A DNA stretch of 64,000 bases from Pseudobacteriovorax antillogorgiicola. GTDB lineage: Bacteria > Bdellovibrionota_B > Oligoflexia > Oligoflexales > Oligoflexaceae. Positions 8,947-16,766 of this stretch are shown one piece after another. The DNA lies in the NCBI RefSeq assembly GCF_900177345.1, contig NZ_FWZT01000007.1, positions 62,001 through 126,000 of the forward strand, read 5' to 3'. The stretch's first letter is position 1. Every line of letters starts with the position of its first letter. Made by a program: the position numbers and the translations under genes. The notes beneath the pieces are model-generated. The model was not told where the DNA came from. It was given only the letters and a program-made list of their open reading frames with translations, and did no database searches.

Positions 8947-10185
8947 GTGATTAGCCAACGAAAGCGCTTTAAAGCCGGTGAATTGGTCTTTCGGGAAGGA
9001 CAGTCTGGTGACTGTGCTTACATCATCGAAAGTGGCCGGATAGAAATCTTTATTGGAGACGACGATAACCCTGTAACCTTGACTCATTTAGGGGAAGGGG
9101 AGATCTTCGGGGAAATGTCTGTGATCGATGGATCACCGCGATCCGCATCTGCAAGAGCCATAGAACCCTGCGAACTGGTTCTTGTGTCTTCCGAAGCGAT
9201 ATCAGAGCGTATCGATTCTGCTGACCCCATCGTGCGGCTCCTTATATCTATGCTTTTAACGCGGATGAGGCAAGCCAACCAAAGTGCGACTGGCGGTCCG
9301 AAGATTGTTCAGCCCGAGCCAGCTGGCATTCTCACTGACGAGGGTGGAGAAGGTCAGACCCAAAAAGTCCTAGAAAAAATGCGCATTGAGTCAGAGCTAA
9401 AGCAAGCCCTTGTTTCTAATGAATTTATGCTTCACTTCCAACCGATCATGGATCTTCAAAAAGGCCGCATTTCCGGCTTTGAAGCGCTGATCCGGTGGAA
9501 TAGTCCCACCCGTGGCCTCGTGCGCCCAGATATTTTTATGGGTATCGCAGAAGAAACGTCTCTTATCGTACCCATTGGCAAGTGGGTGATTGAAAAGTCA
9601 GCGGAAGCTCTTAAAGTGCTGAATCATCGTTACCGGCAATCTCATCCGGAGGATGAGGATCTATTTATGAGCATCAACATCTCTGGTCGCCAGTTTCATG
9701 ATGACGAGTTCTTCTCTCATTTAGAGGGAGCCATCGCTCAGGCTGGGGTCAAAACCTCGCAAATCAAACTTGAAGTGACCGAGAGAATTTTTATGGAAGG
9801 ACCCAGCGCATTGCAGGCGATCAATCGCTGTCGCGATATGGGATTTCATGTTGCACTTGATGACTTTGGTACTGGCTATTCTAGCTTAAGCTACTTAGCT
9901 CAATTCCAGGTAGATAGCCTAAAGGTGGATCAGTCGTTTATCCGAAGTATGCTCCAAGACGAAAAAACTTTCGTGATCACCAATGCTATCATCGCTATGG
10001 CCAATGGCTTAGGGATCCCCGTGATTGCAGAGGGTATCGAAATCGAAAAAGAGCATCGGGTTTTAGTGGGTATGGAGTGTCGATTTGCCCAAGGTTATCT
10101 ATTTAGCCGACCGATTCCCCTGGGCGATGCCCTCAACTACGTTAGTATCAGCAACGACTTCGCTGAAACTGTCAACGCATCCTAG
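8947..10185 (+). CDS. Cyclic-nucleotide-binding domain fused to EAL phosphodiesterase
   Basis: 412-residue cytosolic protein. Residues about 5-120 form a cNMP/Crp-type beta-roll with phosphate-binding cassette GEMSVIDGSPRSASA, which keeps the Glu and Arg. Residues about 150-400 are an EAL domain with EALIRW, SINISGRQF, LEVTERI, LDDFGTGYSSL, DSLKVDQSFI, IAEGIE and QGYLFSRP, so every usual metal and catalytic residue appears present. It is predicted to hydrolyse c-di-GMP under cyclic-nucleotide control. GTG start with GGAG 7 nt upstream. Its likely opponents in the window are the GGDEF protein at 24475 and the PilZ receptor at 48097. Ligand (cAMP or other) cannot be told. Confidence 0.9.
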   Translation: MISQRKRFKAGELVFREGQSGDCAYIIESGRIEIFIGDDDNPVTLTHLGEGEIFGEMSVIDGSPRSASARAIEPCELVLVSSEAISERIDSADPIVRLLISMLLTRMRQANQSATGGPKIVQPEPAGILTDEGGEGQTQKVLEKMRIESELKQALVSNEFMLHFQPIMDLQKGRISGFEALIRWNSPTRGLVRPDIFMGIAEETSLIVPIGKWVIEKSAEALKVLNHRYRQSHPEDEDLFMSINISGRQFHDDEFFSHLEGAIAQAGVKTSQIKLEVTERIFMEGPSALQAINRCRDMGFHVALDDFGTGYSSLSYLAQFQVDSLKVDQSFIRSMLQDEKTFVITNAIIAMANGLGIPVIAEGIEIEKEHRVLVGMECRFAQGYLFSRPIPLGDALNYVSISNDFAETVNAS

Positions 10186-10187
10186 TT

Positions 10188-10206
10188 AGCCAGCCCAGCG
10201 CTGGCT
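10188..10206 (+). terminator. Hairpin after the EAL gene
   Basis: AGCCAGC and GCTGGCT flank a 5-nt loop right after the stop codon. There is no T-run, so this is only a possible terminator. Confidence 0.35.
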
Positions 10207-10278
10207 TAGCCCTACAACTTTCCTACCGTTACTGTTACATTTGACTTTCGACAATCGAAGCAGGGAGTCCAAGGGTCT

Positions 10279-11577
10279 ATGGCGCAGACACGCATTGCGG
10301 TAGTGGGAAGTGGAATTGCAGGCCTAACAGCAGGCTGGCTAATGTCAAAAAAACATCACGTGACTCTTTTGGAAAAAGGTCCCTCCTTAGGCATGGCGCA
10401 GCATGGAGTTGATGCAGGCACAGCGCAAGGGGACAAGGTCGTTGATGTTCCTCTCCGGGTATTCAATAAAAGTTACTATCCAAACTTATTTTTACTATGC
10501 CAAAACTTGAATATTGATCTTCGCATGGTGGATCATGGAGGAGCATTTGGTTACTTAAATGGCGACCTATACTTCCGCTACGAGAATATAGCCATAGGTG
10601 GCAAGAACTATAGCTATGTCTTGCCAAAGATGAAGCAGTTGCCTTGGCTTCTTAAGGTTGGCTGGGAAATCCTAAGACTCCGTCGCGATATGAAGGAGTT
10701 TCTGGAGCGAGACGACTGTGACGAGGTTCGTCTGGCCAAGTTTTTTGAGGACTTTAAGTACTCCCGAGCGTTTCAATATGAGTTCTTTTTTCCGATTCTT
10801 TCTTCCGTGTGCACCTGCTCCTATAGTGCGTTGATGGAATACCCGGCGGGTATTCTCATTCACGGAATGCAAACCTTGATGGAAACAACGCCCACTCAAA
10901 GGTTCATTGGCGGCACACGGGCGCTTCAGGCAAACTTAGCAAAAAGCATTCAAAATGTACGCTACGATAGCCATGTGGTGCGTATTGAGCCATCTCCTAA
11001 AGGAGCGGTGGTTCACTATCGCGATGGGGTTCAAGAGGAGTACGATCATGTGATCCTTGCGACTCAGGCCAACCAAGCGCGCGAGGTTTTAGATGTGTCT
11101 TATGAAGAAGAGCGAAGCCTACTGGAACGGATTATCTATCAAACCAGTGATATGATTGTGCATCGGGATGAGCGCTTGATGCCCGGTCCTGCTCGCAAAT
11201 GGTCGCCTGTTTACTACGGAATCAGCAGCCAGTATGATTGGCCGATGGCCACCATTTGGATCAATAAAGTTGAACCTGGTTTCGAAGAGGGGGAGCCACT
11301 ATTTCAAACCTGGAATCCGCTGATTCCCCCCGATGAGGATAAGGTTTTAGGGCGCACCACATTTGAGCGGCCAGTAGTGAGCCTAGATTCCCTCAAAGCT
11401 GTCAACCGTCTAGCGAATCTACAAAAAGATAGCCTAGATAAACGTCATATCTGGTTTTGTGGTTCCTATGGAACTCCTGCGATTCCATTACTGGAGTCTG
11501 GACTGGTATCTGCGGTGCAACTTGGCGAGCACTTTGGCGTCGCCAAGCCCTCCTGGTTTGTCGAGCCTAGTCGCTAG
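10279..11577 (+). CDS. FAD-dependent amine-oxidase-family oxidoreductase
   Basis: 432 residues. The N-terminal Rossmann motif VVGSGIAGLTAGWLMS followed by VTLLEKG binds the FAD. GDKVVDVPLRVFN and the C-terminal WFCGSYGTP...PLLESGL segment match the predicted NAD/FAD-binding proteins of the flavin amine oxidase superfamily (COG2907-like). These often sit beside cyclopropane-fatty-acid synthase genes, but none is present, so the substrate is open. ATG start with a GGGAG-type SD. It lies alone between the EAL gene and the convergent GNAT gene, 5 nt from the latter's stop. Confidence 0.8.
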   Translation: MAQTRIAVVGSGIAGLTAGWLMSKKHHVTLLEKGPSLGMAQHGVDAGTAQGDKVVDVPLRVFNKSYYPNLFLLCQNLNIDLRMVDHGGAFGYLNGDLYFRYENIAIGGKNYSYVLPKMKQLPWLLKVGWEILRLRRDMKEFLERDDCDEVRLAKFFEDFKYSRAFQYEFFFPILSSVCTCSYSALMEYPAGILIHGMQTLMETTPTQRFIGGTRALQANLAKSIQNVRYDSHVVRIEPSPKGAVVHYRDGVQEEYDHVILATQANQAREVLDVSYEEERSLLERIIYQTSDMIVHRDERLMPGPARKWSPVYYGISSQYDWPMATIWINKVEPGFEEGEPLFQTWNPLIPPDEDKVLGRTTFERPVVSLDSLKAVNRLANLQKDSLDKRHIWFCGSYGTPAIPLLESGLVSAVQLGEHFGVAKPSWFVEPSR

Positions 11578-11582
11578 CAGAC

Positions 11583-12446
11583 TCAGACATGATCGATCGC
11601 TTCGAGCTGCCACTTATGGTGGTGATATTGCTCGCCATCCAAGCTACAGATCATTGGGATTTCAGCCTGTGGGGATGCAAGGTTGAGCGATGAAGGCTCT
11701 GGCAACGGCCCGCTCCACCAATAGTCTACCTGGGGTTGATCAAGGTGTGCTGCAAGGTGCTCCAGAGCTAGTTTTAAAGCTTGGGGGTTGAGACTAAGCT
11801 GGTGCCAGCGCAGGACCCATGTTCGGCCCTCATAGAAGCCAGTCATGAAGCTTGCGAGTATCGATGAACCATCGGTTACCACATAATGCTCTAGCCCCTG
11901 ATGGCGCTTCTGGAGCCATTGCCAGTGGCTGTTGGTGTGAAGAATATGGGCCTGCTCAACCCCCTTGGTCTCCCTAGGAAACTCATCGATGGGTCGGGAT
12001 TGGATTAAAAGCCTATCATGGGAGGTGGCCGCTTCTTGGCCATGAAACATAGGCACTTGATGATAGCCAAGTTTTTCATAGTAAGCTGGTGAAATATCGC
12101 TAAAAAGCAGGCTTACTGTGGCGCCTTGTTCCTGGGCCCGCAGATGCACCTGCTCGATCAGCTTGAATGCAAGGCCTTGCTTTCTTTGGCTTTTTACGGT
12201 GAACACAGCACCAATTGCGATGCCATTGATGACCCGTCCCCCAGCTTGAAACGACATGGGGTAAGCCCCTAGGCTGGCCGCGATTCGATCTTTGATTTTA
12301 ACTACATACCATGTAGCATATTGGTGCTGTGGGGAGGCTAGGCGTCGGGAAACATGAGTGTTGAGGTCCTCATGGTGGGGCCAGGCTTCGTGGACTGTGG
12401 CGAATACGCTTGCTAACTCGCTCTGATTTGCTGCTCTGATCTCCAT
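11583..12446 (-). CDS. GNAT-family N-acetyltransferase
   Basis: 287 residues. The first 150 form a GNAT fold: GIAIGAVFTVKSQRKQGLAFKLIEQ carries the acetyl-CoA loop (R/Q-x-x-G-x-A type), followed by the beta-5 region TVSLLFSDISPAYYEKLGY. The C-terminal half is a second, diverged domain resembling two-domain GNAT proteins (Eis-like), without a clear motif. AGGG precedes the ATG. It converges with the oxidoreductase gene. Substrate unknown; family assignment is solid. Confidence 0.78.
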   Translation of the reverse strand: MEIRAANQSELASVFATVHEAWPHHEDLNTHVSRRLASPQHQYATWYVVKIKDRIAASLGAYPMSFQAGGRVINGIAIGAVFTVKSQRKQGLAFKLIEQVHLRAQEQGATVSLLFSDISPAYYEKLGYHQVPMFHGQEAATSHDRLLIQSRPIDEFPRETKGVEQAHILHTNSHWQWLQKRHQGLEHYVVTDGSSILASFMTGFYEGRTWVLRWHQLSLNPQALKLALEHLAAHLDQPQVDYWWSGPLPEPSSLNLASPQAEIPMICSLDGEQYHHHKWQLEAIDHV

Positions 12447-12596
12447 TTTGCTACCCTTGTTCTCAAATTTACTTTATGATCACCGCTCAGCGTGGTATTT
12501 TATGCCGAATTGGCGCCTTTTGGCTGTAATTTTACCCAAAATGTGACGATAATACCTTCGGGGTTCCAAACGAGGTTTAAACTAAAAAGAGGCTCT

Positions 12597-13208
12597 ATGC
12601 AAAGTCCATCACCTTTAGAAGTCAGTCTGTTCTCTGAAGCGCTTGTCCCGACTGTATATGGCGAGTTCCTCGTTTCTGTGTACAAGGATAATCAGTCAGA
12701 AGATGAAACGGTCCTGATCAGTCACAATCTTAGTGATGCGGTTGCTCCGTTCATTCGTGTTCACTCGGAGTGCTTTACAGGTGAAGTGCTGGGCTCGCTC
12801 AAGTGTGATTGTCGTGATCAATTAGCGTTGTCTCTGAAGGAAATTCAAAAGCGGGGCTCTGGAGCAGTTATCTATCTTCGCCAAGAAGGGCGTGGTATTG
12901 GACTGGGTAATAAAATTAAGGCCTATGATTTGCAAAATAAAGGTGCTGATACCATCGAAGCCAACCACATGTTGGGTTTTGGAACCGACCTAAGAACCTT
13001 CGATCGCGCTGCTCTAATTCTAAAAGATCGCTCCATTGATAAGATTGTTCTTAATACCAATAATCCAGAAAAGCTGGAGTCGCTAAAAAATTTCGGGATA
13101 GAGATTACCGAGCGAGTTCCTTCTTTGTCCGCAGTTAATGAGCACAATAAAGACTATCTTGAAACCAAGATGAAGCTGCTTGGACACCACCTTGACCCTC
13201 TTTTCTAG
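12597..13208 (+). CDS. ribA: GTP cyclohydrolase II
   Basis: First enzyme of riboflavin synthesis: GTP to 2,5-diamino-6-ribosylamino-pyrimidinone phosphate, formate and pyrophosphate. About 203 residues. Zn ligands are in SECFTGEVLGSLKCDCRDQ, GTP/catalytic residues in YLRQEGRGIGL, GTDLRTFDRAA and NTNNPEKL. It is the stand-alone RibA, not fused to RibB. I place the start at ATG 12597 behind AAAGAGG; the frame is open further up to 12492, but those residues do not match the family. No FMN riboswitch is recognisable in the leader. It faces the predicted sRNA terminator downstream. Confidence 0.93.
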   Translation: MQSPSPLEVSLFSEALVPTVYGEFLVSVYKDNQSEDETVLISHNLSDAVAPFIRVHSECFTGEVLGSLKCDCRDQLALSLKEIQKRGSGAVIYLRQEGRGIGLGNKIKAYDLQNKGADTIEANHMLGFGTDLRTFDRAALILKDRSIDKIVLNTNNPEKLESLKNFGIEITERVPSLSAVNEHNKDYLETKMKLLGHHLDPLF

Positions 13209-13235
13209 ACTTACTGCCTTTGGTTGAGCCCAATC

Positions 13236-13266
13236 AAAAAAAAAGCCCAGCCTAGAGGCTGAGCTT
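13236..13266 (-). terminator. Intrinsic terminator of the predicted minus-strand sRNA
   Basis: Read on the minus strand, AAGC-CAGCCT-type arms form a stable hairpin (AAGCTCAGCC...GGCTGGGCTT) followed by nine T. On the plus strand there is no T-run, so it serves minus-strand transcription and not ribA. Confidence 0.8.
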
Positions 13267-13408
13267 CCTACTGAAGAAGACTACACATTTAGACCCATTT
13301 CTTTTTTGGGAAGGGATGCTGCTAGATAAGGGCACTGGGACTTGCCCTGTCGGGGAGGACATTATCTAGCTTGCTGCTCGCCAAACAGCTCATCCCTTCC
13401 GCGGAGTT
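13236..13408 (-). ncRNA. Predicted Fur-controlled small RNA
   Basis: A minus-strand unit of about 173 nt with promoter, structured body and terminator but no ORF. The body folds as P1 (GGAAGGGATG at 13391-13400 with 13309-13318, 10 bp), a small GCUG/CAGC hairpin, and P2 (CUAGAUAA with UUAUCUAG, 8 bp). P2 encloses two hairpins without linker bases: UGUC-CUCCCC-GACA and GGGCA-AGUCCCAG-UGCCC. This makes a perfect three-way junction. The loops display CUCCCC and UCCC, which could pair with Shine-Dalgarno sequences. An operator resembling two overlapping Fur sites covers the promoter. I do not recognise a known RNA family. Structure and terminator are seen; iron control and targets are inferred. 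Confidence 0.65.
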
Positions 13409-13415
13409 AAGAAAG

Positions 13416-13444
13416 GTGATAACGATATTGAATATCGTTATCAA
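13416..13444 (-). promoter_or_regulatory. Minus-strand promoter overlapped by a Fur-box-like palindrome
   Basis: On the minus strand, -35 TTGATA (13444-13439), a 17-nt spacer and -10 TATCAC (13421-13416). The spacer is filled by a 27-bp palindrome at 13417-13443 whose 12-nt arms (TGATAACGATAT) surround TGA. Each 19-mer half matches the Fur consensus GATAATGATAATCATTATC at 15 of 19 positions by my count. The two halves are offset by 6 bp, the spacing known for two overlapping Fur dimers. Confidence 0.65.
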
Positions 13445-13521
13445 TATGAATAAACAAAATGCTCGTCCTTGGCAAGACTATATTTCATTTTTTCTGATTT
13501 CTATGTTTTACATTTTTTGAA

Positions 13522-13540
13522 GGCCTTGGGGGCCAAGGTC
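13522..13540 (-). terminator. Hairpin after the Wza-like gene
   Basis: GGCCTTGG and CCAAGGTC form an 8-bp stem with a GGG loop just past the minus-strand stop at 13545. No T-run follows on the minus strand, so it is a weak terminator candidate that would separate this gene from the sRNA promoter. Confidence 0.4.
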
Positions 13541-13544
13541 TGGC

Positions 13545-14153
13545 TCAGTTGACAAAAATTAGGTCGCCTCGTTCCAGAAATAGGTTATCCAATCCGCGTT
13601 CGCCGCTCACAAGAGCCTGGTAATTCACCACGTAGCGAGATTTGCTGCCATGAGACGTCTTGCGAATTAGGATCACCAGAGCGCCTTTGCTTGTAACTCC
13701 CCCCGCTTTAGCAAGGCCCTCCAGCAGGGAAGTTCGTTTGTTGTACGAATAGGTTCCTGGTTTTCGAACCTGTCCAGAGAAAATGACTCGGTAGCTCGAT
13801 AAGTGACTGGCCGAAACCGTAACTTTGGGATAACGAACGTAGGGGCGTAGTTTGGTTTGGATGGCGGCCTTAAGGAGAGAAGGGGTGCGATCCTTAGCAT
13901 AGACAGGGCCAACCCGCGGTAGCTGGATATAGCCACTTTTATGGATCAGGAATGTCCCAGAGAAGCGCGGTTCCCTGTGGACATAAACCTCCACCACATC
14001 ACCGGGGGCGTAGACATATTGCCCATTGCCACCTGAAAATGTGCTTCCTTTTGGCGCATGAGTGATATCCTGCCAGGTATTTTCGGTTTCTGGAGTGCCA
14101 GCACACCCCATGCAGAGCATCAACGGGACCACGATAAATTTCCACCGAGACAT
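13545..14153 (-). CDS. Polysaccharide export outer-membrane lipoprotein (Wza/KpsD family)
   Basis: 202 residues. Lipobox LMLCMGC near residue 17 predicts a lipoprotein. The body holds the Poly_export domain (YVYAPGDVVEVYVHREP...SGYIQLPRVGPV) and an SLBB-like domain (VIFSGQVRKPGTYSY...LLEGLAKAGGV). It is shorter than E. coli Wza (about 380) and keeps one SLBB domain, as in the small GfcE/EpsA-type members. No glycosyltransferase or capsule genes flank it, so its secretion partner must be elsewhere. ATG start with GGAGA upstream. Confidence 0.85.
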   Translation of the reverse strand: MSRWKFIVVPLMLCMGCAGTPETENTWQDITHAPKGSTFSGGNGQYVYAPGDVVEVYVHREPRFSGTFLIHKSGYIQLPRVGPVYAKDRTPSLLKAAIQTKLRPYVRYPKVTVSASHLSSYRVIFSGQVRKPGTYSYNKRTSLLEGLAKAGGVTSKGALVILIRKTSHGSKSRYVVNYQALVSGERGLDNLFLERGDLIFVN

Positions 14154-14384
14154 CCATAATCTCCTAAATAAAACTCATCCCTCGTGGTTTCGGATGCTCT
14201 ACAATCAATTTTAGAAATTTTCTGAATCTTGAGAATAAGTCTCCATCATTTCGGGGGAATATTTAGTAAGTGGTTAGGTTAGGGGAAGATACGAGATAAT
14301 ATTTCTAATCCTTCTAAGGGGGGAAGGTGAGTTTGTTGGAATCATTGGTTTGCATACTTTTACGAGTTGAAGGGATATAAAACT

Positions 14385-15422
14385 TTGAAAGTTCTGATTT
14401 ATTATGGGCTCCTATTTTTTTTATCCACAGCTTATACCCAGGCTAAGCCAGCGCTAAAGCAACCGTCATCGGTGTCCATTATGTCGTTCAATGTGGAGAA
14501 CCTGTTTGACACCAAACATGATGAAGGCAAAAACGACTGGGACTACCTTCCTAGGGTTCTGAAGACTACTGCGGAGCATCGCAAGCGATGCGAATCAAAG
14601 CGTGGTTGGTCTAAAAACTTTTGCCTCAACGTAAGCTGGGATGAGTCTGGACTTCGCAAGAAAATGAGGCAACTAGCTCAAGTGGTTCTCAGCGTGGAAT
14701 CTGGCAAGGGACCCGACCTCTTGATTTTGCAGGAGGTAGAAAACCTTGCTGTCCTGAAGCGCTGGAATCAAGACTACCTCAAGGCTGCTGGTTATCAGTC
14801 AGTTGTCTTGCTTGAAGGTCCAGATTTACGTGGAATCGATGTTGCGATGCTCAGCCGCTTGCCGCTCAAAGGAGAGGCAAAAGCTCACCCCGTAAAGTTT
14901 GTGAAAGCCAATCTAAATCGACCAACCAGGCCCATCCTTGAGGCACGATTTCAGCTTCCTGATGGGACCACACTTGCGGCGTTTGGGGTTCACTTTCCAT
15001 CGCCCTTTAACCCCTTTTTAGCCCGTCAGGAGGCATTTCAGATTCTTGAACGCATCAGCAACCAAGTCATTGCGGATGTGGAAACAGCCATCGCCGCTGG
15101 GGATTTCAATGTCAATGCTGGGGAAGATTCTAGGTTTTATCGCCAGCTTGCTCACCCGAGCTTTACAGTATCACATCTCTTTGGTTGTATGACGTGTCTG
15201 GGAACGAAGTACTACAAACCAAAAGATACTTGGTCGTTCTTCGATGCGATACTCTTGCATAAAAAGTCGCAATGGCAAATTCGGCCTGGCTCAGTGGAGG
15301 TGATTCAGCATCCGAGCCATGTCCAGAAGTCTGGTTCGCCGTTTCGATACCGCTATGAGGACGGTCTGGGAGTATCCGATCATTTTCCCATCATGCTACA
15401 TTTGGAAAGGCATAAAAAATGA
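14385..15422 (+). CDS. Secreted endonuclease/exonuclease/phosphatase-family protein
   Basis: About 345 residues with a signal peptide (KVLIYYGLLFFLSTAYTQA). The EEP fold is shown by IMSFNVENLFDTKHD, LLILQEVEN (catalytic Glu), RGIDVAMLSR, AAGDFNVNAGED and GVSDHFPIML (Asp-His pair). This group includes extracellular DNases and phosphodiesterases. TTG 14385 follows AAGGG by about 10 nt and gives a clean signal peptide; TTG 14367 is the alternative. Its stop overlaps the ogt start (ATGA), so the two are co-translated. Substrate unknown. Confidence 0.85.
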   Translation: MKVLIYYGLLFFLSTAYTQAKPALKQPSSVSIMSFNVENLFDTKHDEGKNDWDYLPRVLKTTAEHRKRCESKRGWSKNFCLNVSWDESGLRKKMRQLAQVVLSVESGKGPDLLILQEVENLAVLKRWNQDYLKAAGYQSVVLLEGPDLRGIDVAMLSRLPLKGEAKAHPVKFVKANLNRPTRPILEARFQLPDGTTLAAFGVHFPSPFNPFLARQEAFQILERISNQVIADVETAIAAGDFNVNAGEDSRFYRQLAHPSFTVSHLFGCMTCLGTKYYKPKDTWSFFDAILLHKKSQWQIRPGSVEVIQHPSHVQKSGSPFRYRYEDGLGVSDHFPIMLHLERHKK

Positions 15423-15949
15423 ATTACAAAATAATCGCGACAAGCCGGGGTGATATGGCAGTAGCGTTCGACGAAGAAGCTGTTGTGGGGCTTGTGCTGC
15501 CATTTGCAGAAACATCAAGCTTGAAGCAGTGGGTTCTCGATCATTGGCCTAACTACCAAGAACGCGAAGCTCTACCCGAAACCCTGAAGCAGCTAGAGGA
15601 CCTCTTGCACCGCTATTTTGATGGTGAAGAGGTCGAGTTTGTGGGCATTCCTGTCAAGACTCCTGGTAAGACTGAGTTTCAACAGTCCATTTACCACGCC
15701 CTGAGGCAGCTCAAGCGAGGTGAAACCGTAAGCTACGGAGAGCTTGGTGAGAGAGTCGGGCGGTCAGGGGTTGCAAGGGCTGTCGGTTCTTGCATGGCTA
15801 ACAACCCGATTCCTCTGCTGATCCCCTGCCATCGTGTGCTCCCAAGTTCTGGAAAACTGGGAGCTTTCTCCGCCGAAGGGGGACCGGCTATGAAAATTTG
15901 GATGCTCCGGCTAGAAGGAGCAGATGCAGCCGGGCGTCTAACGGTTTGA
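15419..15949 (+). CDS. ogt: Methylated-DNA--protein-cysteine methyltransferase
   Basis: Repairs O6-alkylguanine by stoichiometric transfer of the alkyl group to its own cysteine. 176 residues, normal for Ogt/MGMT. The active site is PIPLLIPCHRVL with Cys, and the DNA-binding helix is YGELGERVGRSGVARAVG. The ATG lies inside the stop of the upstream EEP gene (4-nt overlap), indicating translational coupling. The Ada-type activator domain is absent. Confidence 0.93.
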   Translation: MNYKIIATSRGDMAVAFDEEAVVGLVLPFAETSSLKQWVLDHWPNYQEREALPETLKQLEDLLHRYFDGEEVEFVGIPVKTPGKTEFQQSIYHALRQLKRGETVSYGELGERVGRSGVARAVGSCMANNPIPLLIPCHRVLPSSGKLGAFSAEGGPAMKIWMLRLEGADAAGRLTV

Positions 15950-15957
15950 GTTTGATA

Positions 15958-16746
15958 CTAGGATTTTATACCGATGACATAAGCCACGTATGACTCGCAC
16001 TGCTCACCGTCTTCGGTGAGCGTGTAGTTGCCGTCGCCATCACCATCTTCATCGGTACCTTCCCAGTAGATCACTGATTTGCTGAAGCCAGCTTCCTGTA
16101 GCAAATCTTTTAGTTCGGCTATACTCCACAGCCGCCAGTCATAAGAAAAAACCTTCTTACGCTTCTTTTCACCCTTACGTTTAAAATGGATATAAAACTG
16201 AGCATGATTGCTTAGAGGGTGGTAGGTATCCTGATCCCAGAAATAAGAGAAATCATCATATTCCGTTTCATGTTCGTTCGGCTCCATACAAGCAGGGCCA
16301 CCAAAACAATCGAGAATGAGCAGGCCATCATCGTGAAGGCGATGATAGCAAGATTTGAAGTAGTCTAGAAGCAGTGGCCGCTCCTTAAAGCCAAAGTAGG
16401 AAAAATTGAGAGCCGCTATGATGTCCCCTTTTGGAAGGTCCTTTTCCATCACGTTGGCTTCTAGAATCTTGATACGATTTTTTTGTTCTTCAGACAGCTC
16501 TGTAAGGTAATGGTCGCGGCCATAAGCTACAGGCTCAGGATCGAGGTCGATACCAATGGCGTCTTTGTCATCATCGAGCTTCACCCATTCGCAGCAGAGC
16601 GCAAAAGCAGCACAAAAATCTTCAACGAGGGTCTTTGCCTCCCGTCCCTCCCTCAGCTCGCGGTAAACACGGGCCATGAACTCTGAATCTGCGTCTGGAG
16701 ATTGCACTGCTTTTTGGTAGTATTCGTATTTATCAAAATCCTTCAA
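15958..16746 (-). CDS. Class I SAM-dependent methyltransferase
   Basis: 262 residues. A Rossmann-type core is seen: a motif I region is weak, but AIGIDLDPEPVAYG (acidic end of beta-2), ILEANVMEKDLPKGDIIAALNFSYFGF and LHDDGLLILDCFGG match the Methyltransf_25 type. The TTG start is supported by GGAGG 7 nt upstream. It is the last gene of the gluQ-thiL-SprT-like operon, 20 nt after its neighbour. Substrate unknown. Confidence 0.75.
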   Translation of the reverse strand: MKDFDKYEYYQKAVQSPDADSEFMARVYRELREGREAKTLVEDFCAAFALCCEWVKLDDDKDAIGIDLDPEPVAYGRDHYLTELSEEQKNRIKILEANVMEKDLPKGDIIAALNFSYFGFKERPLLLDYFKSCYHRLHDDGLLILDCFGGPACMEPNEHETEYDDFSYFWDQDTYHPLSNHAQFYIHFKRKGEKKRKKVFSYDWRLWSIAELKDLLQEAGFSKSVIYWEGTDEDGDGDGNYTLTEDGEQCESYVAYVIGIKS

Positions 16747-16766
16747 TTAAGGACCTCCATTGGGTT

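Noticed and set aside
12492-12596. N-terminal extension of ribA
   Set aside because: The extra 35 residues do not fit GTP cyclohydrolase II and have no SD; ATG 12597 has one.
12447-12596. FMN riboswitch before ribA
   Set aside because: The 150-nt leader lacks the conserved RFN core that I would recognise.
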